64,000 bases of DNA from Leuctra nigra (Eukaryota > Arthropoda > Insecta > Plecoptera > Leuctridae), in the NCBI GenBank assembly GCA_934045905.1, contig OW203767.1, positions 17,425,073 through 17,489,072 on the forward strand, read 5' to 3'. This document shows, one piece after another, positions 12,919-23,958 of the stretch (within the stretch, counting starts at the first letter, position 1; each line of letters opens with the position of its first letter). The position numbers and the translations under genes are program-made. A model generated the notes under the pieces. That model saw only the letters and a list, made by a program, of their open reading frames with translations. It was not told the DNA's origin and did no database searches.

Positions 12919-13209
12919 AATAAAATGCATTAGAAACAAAGTTTTAGATTTTATTTCAATTTAAAAACAATTATTTAATGTGTATAATTTTTCAACTTTT
13001 AGGAGAAACATCTTTGAACGTTGGAACATTTCAAATTCAAGATCAAATTTGACACTTCGCCATGAATACTACTGAAATAATCATATAATAAAAAGTATTC
13101 ATATTTTCTAATCTCACAAAATGTTTAAAAACAAAATAAAATAAATAGTTATTATTTAGATCCATAAAAGCTTGTTAATAATATACCCTATTCCATTCCC
13201 AGATATTCC

Positions 13210-13345
13210 TGCTTGAATCGTGACAATGGCTTTAGCATCGCGTGCGCAGTTAAGTGCAGACACGTGACCTGCCACGCGTTGCGCATGCGTCCCAGTGTCA
13301 CAATATTGAGACAACCAATCAGTGGTTAGAGCGCGCAACAATGCA
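13210..13345. promoter_or_regulatory. CpG-rich patch with promoter-type motifs
   Basis: Within 135 bases lie an E-box (CACGTG), an NRF1-like TTGCGCATGCGTCC and an inverted CCAAT-type AACCAATCAG in otherwise A/T-rich DNA. No adjacent first exon is recognised. It could be a promoter, an enhancer or part of a repeat. Confidence 0.25.
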
Positions 13346-13572
13346 AACAACAATCAAGTTAATTTTAAAATTGATTAAATTATAGGGTGAAAAAGTGTGT
13401 TGGAAGTGTGCTCTTCTATGAAAATGTGACAACCTAGCATTAACTTTACGCTTGGAAATATTTTATGACAAATTAATAAAGAATGCACTGGGAGTTTTTA
13501 ATAATTACGTCTTGCGTGAAGGGTAGAACAGTTTATGTGCAAGTTTCAAACGGAATTTTAAAGTAATAGCAA

Positions 13573-14861
13573 CCCCATAAAAAACACTCCGTGTAAAAAT
13601 ACCAGCCAAGTCTCTTCAATTAAAAAAAAATAGAAGAAATCTAAAAATTCAGCACTGAAAAGTAGTGATATCAAAAAATTGGCCAAGTCAAAACTTTTCA
13701 AAAAATACTTGGCGCATCGTTCATATAAATAGTATAGAAGTAGGCAGGAAATGAAATGTACTCATCTACACATGTCCTAAAAAAACGATGCGCCAAGTAT
13801 TTTTTGAAAAGTTTTGACTTGGCCAATTTTTTGATATCACTACTTTTCAGTGCTGAATTTTTAGATTTCTTCTATTTTTTTTTAATTGAAGAGACTTGGC
13901 TGGTATTTTTACACGGAGTGTTTTTTATGGGGATATCACCCCTTTTTTCAGTTTATTATTACAACTTGTAACATATTGTGGCACCAAAGATTATAATTCT
14001 TTTAAAAAATAAGATTTTGTGATTTGGTGGCTAAGAAAAGTTGTGCTTGTTACTGTGTTAATGCTATAAATAATATGTTACAAAGTATAGCAAAAGTTTC
14101 GTTCCAATCGGTCCAGCCGTTCTCGAGTTACGGCATCACTTCCGGTTTTCAAAATGGCGGTTGACATCACTGCCACCTAAAATGTGTATCTATTAATGTT
14201 ATGTAACATTATAAGTCTTCTGAATATGTAGTTATTGATATAAGAGATGATTTTAGTCAGATTTGTAATTTTTATGACGTCATTTCCGGTTTAGGTTATA
14301 GAACATTTCTTCTTTCACTATTGGTATTCCTTATAGATGACCTTCTAAATCGAATGGCGCTAATTTCGTTCTAATCGGTCCAGCCGTTTTTGATATATGA
14401 CGTCACTTCCGGTTTAAAAATGGCGGCACAAAAAATTTATAAGAACAAAGGTATCATTAGACGCCAAAAGTGCACATGTGGTAAAATTTTCATATCGATC
14501 GGTTCAGCCGTTTAGGCTGTGGCAGTGATAGCAACGTTTCCTGATATCTGAATCATCATCATCAGATAGCTTTTAAAAGGGGTGTAATTTCACTGTTTTC
14601 ACGGCCCTCTAGCACCCAAACGGCATAACGTATTGTTCCCAAATTTGGTATATGTTGTCAGGTGGGCCATAGCTCGAAATTAAGTTATTTCGCAACAATG
14701 TGAGATTTCCCAATTTTGAGATCCAGTAGGCCGAAAATGCCATGTTGTTGCTTACAGTAAAAGTGTTTGGTCTGCTCCTCAGTTTATTAGGCATTTACGG
14801 TATGTTGAGTGAGTGTGAGTGTATAGTACGACTTGGCTGGGTGGAGCGACCGCTCCACTAG
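13573..14861 (+). mobile_element. family A copy 2: composite Helentron-like element with foldback
   Basis: It is in the opposite orientation to copies 1 and 3. It opens with the foldback (13573-13932; arms about 147 bases, apparently perfect complements next to the loop), passes through three ETS/CRE units (near 14131, 14278 and 14398) and a block ending near GGCATTTACGGTATGTTGAG, and ends GTACGACTTGGCTGGGTGGAG, palindrome, CTAG (14858-14861). It is shorter than copy 1 because it has fewer array units. No coding sequence is visible. Confidence 0.6.
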
Positions 14862-15224
14862 ATGCAAACTTTGAATTTTTTGTGGTGATATTATTGGAAT
14901 CAAACCTGTACATTTATTTACCTTTCATATTTTTATTGACAAAAAATTACTTTTGGAAAATATTTTTAGTAAATACATGTCTGAAACGATTTATGTAATT
15001 AACCTTGAGCCAAAAGTCAGTATGTCAATATGTCAATTATGTTCAAAGCTTTAGGATTATGGAGAGCACAAACAATAATTTTCTTCGTAAAAGTGCATTT
15101 TCATCAAACTTCGAAGTCACGTGGGCATTGTCATTGTCAACCAAACTTTATTCGATTTTCCGAATTTGCAGAATTTTGTCATACCTATTCATAATGACTA
15201 TAGTTGTTTTAATAAATCTATGCC

Positions 15225-15420
15225 CAATTCTGCCAATTTTTTATATCTGCCCTATTCTATTAATGATTTCCACCCAATTCTGTCAACTATTTCATCATCT
15301 CTGTCTGATTCTGTCAACAATTCAACAATTTCGGCCCAATTCTGTCAACTATTTCACAATCACATCCAACAACTCTAACTACTCTTTCACTCGACGATCA
15401 AACGCTGGTCTCCACGGGGC

Positions 15421-15459
<39 letters not shown>

Positions 15460-15461
15460 GG
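15225..15461 (+). repeat. diverged short tandem repeats and (TCA)n
   Basis: Five diverged units containing CCCAATTCTGTCAACTATTT at about 25-33-base spacing are followed by a pure (TCA)n run at about 15423-15461. These give the open frame at 15005-15496, which I do not regard as a gene. Confidence 0.6.
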
Positions 15462-15924
15462 AGCGTTGTCCAACTTTGGTATTCATTCGGCCTTAAATTA
15501 CACCCCCTTCTCACCCCCCGCCCCCCGGGGGTACATCCTCGTCCCCCACCCCCTAATCACACCCCAATCGTTCTAGCGTCGCACCCCTAGCTGGTACAGA
15601 GAGGGTGCCAGGGGAGGGGGTATTACATAGTGATTATTTACTTATTTATATACTTATTCATGGTGGAGTATGTACTCAGTATGTACTCGACTTAATACTG
15701 GAAAACAAATATACAAATATGAACAGTCTTATGACAATAATGATTGTATTAATAAAGTTTTGCTTATAAAATAAACAATTAATCCTTTTTTGATACATTA
15801 AAACATTTTATATAAAATGGTTCTGGAGTGACAGTTAATGGAAGGATAAAAAGCGTAAAATATTTCATCACATTTAAGTTTCAACCAATCAACTTCGTGT
15901 TTTTAAACAAAGATGAAAGTAGGG

Positions 15925-16105
15925 AGAGTTTGTACTGGACTCTCACTCCGGAGACATGGGTTCGATTCTGGTTGTCGACGTCACGAATATATTTTGTGAT
16001 TTTCCTTAGCCGAGAGGCAAACACTGTGAAAATTCCTATCTACTAGGCCACGACACTCTCCTTGACTTCATTCCCTTTCTCTTCATCGTCATCATCATAT
16101 TTTAT
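15925..16105 (+). mobile_element. decayed SINE-A copy
   Basis: It contains a B-box-like GGGTTCGATTC, then TCCTTAGCCGAGAGGCAAAC and CTACTAGGCCACGAC, collinear with the SINE-A body at 18933-19229 but strongly diverged. Confidence 0.6.
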
Positions 16106-16610
16106 AGACAGCATTACAGTATTTATAGATTTAAACATTAATATTATTTTTTATTATTTATAAAAAAAATATTAATGCCACTAATTTTGTCATTAATTAT
16201 GGCTGACGTTAATTAAAGAATTTTTGGATCATGACACAAACTTTAATTTGTTTTATACAAAAATTATTCTATTTTCACTCCTTGTATTCGTCAATATATT
16301 CGTCTGTTATTAAAATATTTTTTCACATAGTTGTCACTCAGCTCTTGACATGTTCCAAACTGAAACTTCTCTACATGAAGTCATCCAACAAACTCGGAAT
16401 CTTTATCGATCAGTTGAAACGAATCAATCACGAGCTCGGGGCGATGCACATTCGATGACAGGTGGGCCACAAATTGGGCGAACAATCACTGAGCCACCGA
16501 GGCAGGCCCACTTCAGATGTCGCGCACCCCCTGCTGTGAGGGGGAGGGGGAGGAGGGGGATGACCGACAGAGTGGATGCCGCTCTGCCGTCTAACTCGAT
16601 TAATGTCACA

Positions 16611-16696
16611 ATACACCCCCTCCCCCCCCCCCCCCCCCCCTTGATGCACCGAGCTGCATAGAGGATTGCGGGGGTTGATTGGGGGGGGGGGGGGAG
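16611..16696. repeat. poly-C and poly-G tracts
   Basis: A C-run at about 16618-16640 and a G-run at about 16680-16694 lie 40 bases apart and are complementary. Run lengths at such sites are often misread. Confidence 0.8.
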
Positions 16697-16848
16697 GGAT
16701 CTAGAGATGATAGCAGATATTGATAATGATCGTGGATAAAACAAACTATTTAAATCAATAATTTTGAGATGTTTTAGAGAATATCTTCATCACACTGTGA
16801 GGGTATGTTTTCTTCAGTGATGCATTGGTGTTTTGATTTGATGTTGTT

Positions 16849-17138
16849 TCTTTGTTTTTTTAAATTGGGGCTTAACGTCGCACTGTTCTGCAGCGAGGCT
16901 AATGGCGACGGATGAATGATTATGATGATGATTGGGAGATGATGGTGAAGAGTAGGTAAGGATGGTAGGTGGGAAGGAGGCGGTCGTGGCCTATTAGTAG
17001 GTTACCTTCCCAGCATGTGCCTCTCGACTGAGGGAATACCACGAAAAAACCTCAGTCGGAAAGGACGGCCGCGGAAATCAAACCCGGGCCTCCGGAATAC
17101 AAGTTCAGAGCGTTACCACTCAGCCATACCTGTTCCGT
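16849..17138 (-). mobile_element. SINE-A, tRNA-derived
   Basis: It shows the full SINE-A order on the minus strand: tRNA-like head with A and B boxes, body, GTGCGACGTTAAGCCCCAAT and an A-rich tail. It is flanked by the direct repeat TTTGATGTTGTT at 16837-16848 and 17139-17150, which supports LINE-type retroposition. Confidence 0.85.
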
Positions 17139-17254
17139 TTTGATGTTGTTAATATCATGGTTGGTGGAGACGTTTCACAGATTTTGCTCTCGCCTTCCTC
17201 AGTCTCTGATGGAATTGAACTAATGGACCTTGAGATAGAATTTAACGGTATTAT

Positions 17255-17317
17255 TATGTAAGTGTGTGTGTACACCGTATGACTTGGCATGTGCCAGGCA
17301 ACCGTCCCACTAGATCC
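17255..17317 (+). mobile_element. solo 3' end of a family-A relative
   Basis: GTGTGTGTGTAC, then GTATGACTTGGCATG, a decayed palindrome and CCACTAGAT. The order is the same as in the other family-A ends. Confidence 0.45.
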
Positions 17318-17591
17318 ATACGGGACTACTAGTAAAAGTACGAGATTTTAGAACTTTTAGTTATCAAAAGTTCACTTGAAAGTCATGTAACTTCGATTAG
17401 TTGAGCTTTTTGCCTTTAAGTTCCAGTTTTTCAATAAATGTAGCATTTCGTCTGGCTCTCCTCTCGCGTTACAATTACTTCCGTGATCCACAATGAAAGA
17501 TGACGTTTCTCACACGTTGGGTTTGCACTCTTGAGTCAGCTCTTGGTTCATTCTGTCTTAATTTACATGTTAAATTAGGTACAATGAAGTA

Positions 17592-17799
17592 CACTTGGCA
17601 CAACAAAAATTAATCAGTGAACAAATTTGAATGACTGCTGGCCATGTTCTGTATCAATAAATGCTTTTATTATCATTGAAATGAGAGGTCACCTACTAGA
17701 GTGAGACAAGAAGATTGCTTGAAAAGATTTCTGATGGTGCGATCTAACTTTTTCAGTCAATCAGTTTTATTGAACGATCAATTTTAGTTGAGCCAAGTG
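17592..17799. mobile_element. MITE, Tc1/mariner-like
   Basis: The ends CACTTGGC...GCCAAGTG are flanked by TA on both sides (17590-17591, 17800-17801). The interior matches 29147-29330 (ACTGCTGGCCATG, TTATTATCATTGAAATGA, CACCTACTAGAGTGA). No transposase frame. TA duplication plus short inverted ends suggests the Tc1/mariner class. Confidence 0.5.
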
Positions 17800-18413
17800 T
17801 ACCTAAAATATTACATTGATTTTTCTAATAAAATTATCCCATGTACAATATTTTACTTGATCGAATGAATTTTCAATTTTGTGACTAGATTGTGACAAAA
17901 TAATACAAAAACAGGTAAACTCTCCCGTAAAACTTCAACGGCCATCAAGCTCGCCCATTTCACTTAAATTTCATAACTTCGGAACAACCACCATGCCTGC
18001 AAATCCATTAAAACTGTTCACAGCATGCAAACACATCATCCTAGATTCTCAACTCACGTCGTGTACGAGTAATCACCCACGTATCACCGGTCCGAGAACC
18101 ATGGTTAATTACCCCCCTCCCCCTCCCTCCTACCACCACCCGATGTGAAGCCGGGCTATGATATTGCATAGCCACGAGGGATGCAGATAAACAGAGCTCG
18201 AGACTGACCAACGAGGTATCGATTCTTGTGGTCGACTCTGTACATGGTTCGATGTTCGATAGTGAAGGTCGATACTGTGGTTGCGTTGCTGGAGAATGGC
18301 AAGTAGAATGTGGGGCTGTAGAGGGATGTGTGGGTGATGCGTAGATTACGCGTAGAGCGTAGGATGTTACTTTACTGCTTCATGGTACAGTTTCTTTGTG
18401 TCCATTAGGTGAT

Positions 18414-18695
18414 TTTTTAGTCTGGGGCTTAACGTCGCACTGTTCCACAGCGAGGCTAATGGCGACGGATGAATGATTATGATGATGATTGGGAGAAGAT
18501 GGTGAAGAGTAGGTAAGCATGAAAGGTGGGAAGGAGGCGGTCGTGGCCTATTAGTAGGGTACCTTCCCAGCATTTGCCTGTCGACTGAGGGAATACCTCG
18601 AAAAAAACCCAGTCAGGAAGGATGGTTGCGGGAATCGAACCTGAGCCTCCGGAATACAAGTTCAGAGCGTTACGACTCAGCCATACCCGTTTCGT
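18414..18695 (-). mobile_element. SINE-A, tRNA-derived, with perfect 13-bp target-site duplication
   Basis: It is a full-length minus-strand copy, bounded by the identical direct repeat TCCATTAGGTGAT at 18401-18413 and 18696-18708. The 3' end next to the left repeat reads GGGGCTTAACGTCGCAC when viewed on the plus strand. It resembles the copy at 18933-19229 closely, implying fairly recent activity. Confidence 0.9.
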
Positions 18696-18932
18696 TCCAT
18701 TAGGTGATAATGTGGTTAAACAAATCAGTCAAAAGATGATATGTATTTGTATTTGTATGTCTATGTATTTCATCTGAGATGTATGTATTCTAAACTGAAC
18801 ATAGTTTTAAGATACAGGTTTTAAATAAGGGAAGAAGATTTGAGTTTGTAGAGGTCATCCATCATATTTCTCAACCTTTACAAAGTGTGATAAATAGTTA
18901 TTTTATAATTACTATTTTTATTTTCACTATCA

Positions 18933-19229
18933 CGGAACAGGTTGGGTGAGTGGTTACCGCTCTGAACTTGTATTCCGGAGGCCCGGGTTTGATTCCCGCG
19001 GCCTTCCTTCCTGACTGGGGTTTTTTCGTGGTTTTCCCTCAGTCGACAGGCAAATGCTGGGAAGGTACCCTTCTAATAGGCCACGACCGCCTCCTTCCCA
19101 CCTTCCATCCTCACCTCCTCTTCACCATCATCTCCCAATCATCATCATAATCATTCATCCGTCGCCATTAGCCTCGCTGCAGAACAGTGCGACGTTAAGC
19201 CCCAGACAAAAAAAAACAAAAAAAAAATA
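18933..19229 (+). mobile_element. SINE-A, tRNA-derived
   Basis: The head holds an A-box-like GGTTGGGTGAGTGGTTACCG and a B-box-like GGGTTTGATTCCCG. The body has CTGGGAAGGTACCCTTCTAA, a (TCATCA)-rich stretch and GTGCGACGTTAAGCCCC, ending in an A-rich tail at about 19207-19229. It sits tail to tail with the copy at 18414-18695, so a foldback transcript is possible. Confidence 0.9.
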
Positions 19230-22200
19230 TCAAATAATTCGGCCAACAAAACTAAATGTGTATAAGAATCAGAGCTTGGACCAATGTTTGGTAATTTAAA
19301 CTTATCAATAAAATACAAAATAAAAATAATAAAAATAGTACTAGGTAGGTACCTACTTCATAATTAAATATCAATCTAATACCGTCAATGCTTTCGTTAA
19401 AATTGATAATTTCTCTAACCCCGTTATTGTGATTCTGCATTAATGTGTTTTTAAATTAAAATCACAGTTTTAATACCTACGTTTCAATAAAAAGAATCAT
19501 AAAATCATAAAATCATAAATCATAATCTCTCTAAAAATGCATTATATAAACATCGATAAGATTTGTTCCCCATTGTTTTATAAATAGTATTATTGAGCTG
19601 TAGATGAAATGCAAATGTATGCCTACCACCAGCTTGTATGACCCCCCCCCCTCCCCCCACGGCAATACAGATGTGTGCAAATCCGTGCTTATAATAAAGC
19701 CTATCATTACAAGGAAAAGATTACATCCCACTCAAAACCAACAGATGCTAAGCAAACCTATTCTAGTATATTAGTCTGACCAATAGGGACATACTTATCA
19801 CAGATCAAACCCGGGATAATAGTTGAGTTGACACAAACCCTTTGGTTAGATATGCAAACGAGATAAACTAGTGTAAAGCTAGACGACTAAAAACATCCAC
19901 CCGAGGGCTCATTTATATTGATATTATGCTAATTTATTCGTGATTTCATCGATTCGTATAGGGATGGTTTTAGTTTTATTCTAATTATTAATGAAATATC
20001 TGGTTCATGATTTAATATTCTGTTTGTGAAATTGGATACATGGATTGGATGCATTATTTGCAATGGTACGTCATCGGATGCTGTTTATTGTCGATACTTT
20101 GATGAGATTGTAAATTTCAATTCGGTCTTCCTGATTGGCTGGATATTTGACCGCCTTTGACCTGATGGACAATGACAAACTAATTCAAATATTATTAGGA
20201 AACCTAACAGAAACTACTATCAACATCCTAAATGCATTCTAGGACATTTTATATACAGTTGAAAATTAAGTTTCAAGTTTAGATCAAATGAAAATAATAA
20301 TTGATATTGAAAATGTTAAATCGTAATCAAAATATTTGTTCTAATCCTGGAAATATTATCTCAAATTCAACCAATACTAGAAAATAATGTCAATAACAGA
20401 ATAAAAAAAAGCTGAAACGAAAAATGTGAAGACCAAAGAAAAATATAAATTACGAATGTTTTTTTTTAATGGCATTCGAGGCCTTTGTTGACATGTCATT
20501 AAAAGATAATGAAGAAAATGACAAATTATTTTGGGATCGAATATTACAAAAAGTTCCAATCGAGAATGTTTCAAGACAAAATGGACAACCTTCAGGACAA
20601 GAATAAACTTGATTTTGAATAACAACAGTAATTCTATCCATTCTCAAAACAACCCCTTTCATCTTCACAATCTTCTTGTAAAGTAGCCTCAAACTTATGT
20701 TCTCCCTAAACCCCCATTATGCAGCCACATCTGTCCACATCTGTGTATCGGTCCCCATCGTCCCCCCTCATCAACTGACACCCCATGTAAGGTGGTCGCT
20801 GCCCCGGGGCAGTTCGAGGTGACAAGTGGCGTCGAATTCCCCCCTCCCCCCTCTCTTGTCGGCGTCGCGGTGTCAGATAGGCGTCGGATTTGTCCGGCGT
20901 CATTGTGTCCTCCCCTAGCTTCATCAGGAATGATATTGGGTTCTTATTGATATTAAGGTCCGGACGGAATGGACAAATTCGCTGTTTAGGACCCTCGTTC
21001 GTGAATGTAATTTTGTAGAACATATTTTCGTTATGAATTTGAACGCTTGTTTCAGTTTGTTGATTCCAGAATAATGTTGTTATTCTGATAAATTCTAGAA
21101 GTACTTGTCACCAACATTTTTCCAATACCATCTAATAGTTTTATGTAATGTTTTAGAATGTGAACTCACTGACAAAACTAACTTCAATCGGGGACTTTGT
21201 TCCGTTTTTAATTATTTATTTCTTATTTTTCAAAGCTCTGTTAAATAAATAAATTAAATAATGGTAAAGGAACGAACCAATTCAGGAAAAATACTAAAGT
21301 ATCTTCTCTCGCTAAACAGTTTTGTTTGAAAGATTTAAAATCTATTTCTTATCGCCTAAATTGTATGATTTATTTTGAAAGAGGAAATCTATTATTCCGC
21401 CTTTGAATACAATTCGTGAGACCTCATCCAAACTCACGGAAACATTATTGGAGATTTGTCTTCAACCGCAATTCCTTTCTTATTTTAACAAACTGCATGT
21501 CTACAGAATCAGATTAAAATATTGTCACGAATTCCAATATAAGATAAAAATAGTTAGTAACTACGAACTTCAAAACAATTTGTTTCATTTACTATTTCGT
21601 ACGGTTCAGAATCCAAGATTTATCTTGTCAAATTGAAAGAAACAAAATATTCCTACCTAATGAGGTAAAATAATGGGCAGCCAAAAAACATAAAAACTAC
21701 GTACGAATTCTTAATAAGGTGTTAAGAATAATTTAAATATAATTGTAATGTGTCTAAGTAAGTTCACCACATTGAGAGTTTCTAATTCACAGCGAGATGG
21801 CATCTCGTGTTGTTATTTAGTGAACAAAGCAAAAGAGCAAGACGAGATGAATCCTGCATCAATATTACATGGAGCTTCTTCTCTTTCCCGCCGTCTTCTC
21901 TCAGTTATGCATACGTAATTGTTGCTCTTCTTTGACTGCAACTCGCGCAGATTCGAAGCAACTTGCTAATTTCATCAAGGAGACAACAAACCAGAGAATC
22001 CACTACTCAAAACTCTTTGCCAAGACAGAAAGCTGCTTAAACTAACTGATTTTAACCAAGATTAAAAAAGCGACGTTTTTTGTTGTTGTTGAGAATCCGC
22101 TTTTGAGATTGTTATTGTCACATTCTATATATATGCATTTTCCACTTTTCTGTAAAAAATATGTGTAGTTTATTTGTGTTCCTTTGTTCATTGTATTATA

Positions 22201-22840
22201 TTAACTCTTTGGAAAACAGTTTGGTTAACCTGTAGATATTATCTCCTGTATTGTATCCTTTATTGAATCATTTACTTGATTTGCAAATATTGGATCTATA
22301 TTCTAAGACGACGCGAGCTCTCTATGACAAAATCTAAAGTGAATGTTTAAAAACAAAGCTCTCATCATAAAATATCGTTTTGACATTCATGGTCGCTCGT
22401 AATAAAACTTGATAAATCATATTAAAACCAATCGACCGATTTTTATCCAGTAACCTACATCCACCAATCTATCTATGTAATAAGGTTTATTAAAAAATAA
22501 AACACCGTTTGAAACCAATTTTTCGAAGCGTCTCTTTTTCATCCCTCAGTCCCCCCTTGTGTCTCCCCCCGTTTCCACCCCCTCACCGCCCCCTCTATAG
22601 CAGGCAGCGCACACTATACCCGACTTGTAATCCACGTTCGCGCAACCGCCATCTTGAATTCACTACCCCCTACACTCGTTACCATGGAATCCTATTAGTC
22701 AATCCACCAATCAGGTTCGTCTATTCTAGCAGAGCTTCAGCATACTAATGTCAACTTTATCATTGGTTGAATAGGAGAGAAATAGACGTCAAATCGTCTA
22801 GTTTCAATGGTAAATCATAACGTATTTGATCGTGTTTCCC
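19230..22840. other. intergenic sequence upstream of the homeobox gene
   Basis: I see no gene. GC-richer, non-repetitive islands at about 20700-20960 and 21860-21970 stand out in A/T-rich DNA and could be regulatory, but nothing shows their function. A C-run lies at about 19640-19660. Confidence 0.4.
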
Positions 22841-22859
22841 GGTGGTTCCGAGTAGTTGG

Positions 22860-22930
22860 GTTGGGAAGGAGTGTATAAAAGAAGTGACTATAGTATATCT
22901 GGTGAGTAATTTCGTTAGTCAGTTTTCGTT
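22860..22930 (+). promoter_or_regulatory. candidate TATA and initiator promoter
   Basis: TATAAAAG at about 22874-22881 is followed about 45 bases later by the arthropod-type initiator TCAGTTTTCG at about 22919. The spacing is longer than the usual 30 bases, so the real start may differ. It lies about 0.8 kb upstream of the first recognised homeobox exon, in GC-richer DNA, and is the best promoter candidate for that gene. Confidence 0.35.
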
Positions 22931-23691
22931 ATAGCAGCCGTGTCTTTGTTGGGCGCAGTTTAGTAAATTCTTTCTTCGTTTAATACGCGAGGGTATAGAA
23001 CTTATTGAGGCCCGACAAATTTAGTTAGAAGAGATTACACAATACAGGACTTTAATAACTACATTTCCACCGATTGTATTGTGTCGATAAAAATATTATA
23101 TAAAAACGTGGACAATATTGAAAGCGGGTTGGATGGTTGATATTTTCTTTTCGGCGCGTGATCAATGAAAAACTGGCGCCTCCACCACCTGCCACTAAGA
23201 ACGTAAAATCGAATCGGCAAATTCAAAACTCACGTCAGTTTCGTTGGGGACAGATTACCGTGCACATCGCTAGTCTCTCCGTCGGCGGCCGAATAGAACG
23301 AAATCGAGTTGATCATCTCGGTTTATGATAATATGTTGATGAGTAATTGAATCATTTGTATCAAAAACAACATGTAAAGTGAAGTGAAGAGCGCGCGTTA
23401 CAAATACATCGAAAACATAAGTGTGAACTTTCCGACGGTAAAGTGAGACATAGAATATTTCGCAGTTACTAGATGTGTTGAACTTGTATTCGCTTTTCCG
23501 GACTGCAGCAACTAATAACACGAATTTCATTTATGTTGTACATGTTGATATTTTGATGGTTACATTTTGTAGTTAGTATTACATTTGAATAACTTTATAA
23601 CGATTAGGTATTAACGATACTTAACAGAATACTTCCGTCATCGAGTGAAAAAGGATTATATAACCGGTACGGAAAGATTTTCGTTCGACAG

Positions 23692-23958
23692 TAATCATTA
23701 AGCACCCTCTTCTACCCGGCCTTACGTTGGATTTCAAGGGGTCACCACTCTGCTTGGGTGGTACAGCAGGTAATCTTGCGCCACCCAATGATAACAACGA
23801 TCACCATTCACCGGCACATCACCATCATCATCAACAGTTCAACATCTTCCCGGCGATCTTCTCGAGACAGTTGAACTTTGCTGCGGCCGCTGCGGCCTCG
23901 GCGAATCCGTGCGGAGCGGGACAGTCAGGCAACGCCAAGATCAAACTTCCTGTCGACG
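23692..23958 (+). CDS. homeobox gene exon 1 (first recognised)
   Basis: The frame reads [20 protein letters not shown], then a His-rich run, an Ala-rich run and ...KIKLPVDG, ending at a GTGAGT donor at 23959 in phase 1. The 5' edge is placed after TTCGACAG at 23691, a weak acceptor. The frame is closed by TAA at 23661 and no ATG lies in between, so the start codon is probably in an exon not yet identified. Confidence 0.6.

Noticed and set aside
15005..15496. 163-residue frame ending in poly-Ile
   Set aside because: Driven by diverged tandem repeats and (TCA)n; no homology seen.
16350..16744. Overlapping Pro/Gly-rich frames on both strands
   Set aside because: They are created by poly-C and poly-G runs and have no conserved domain.
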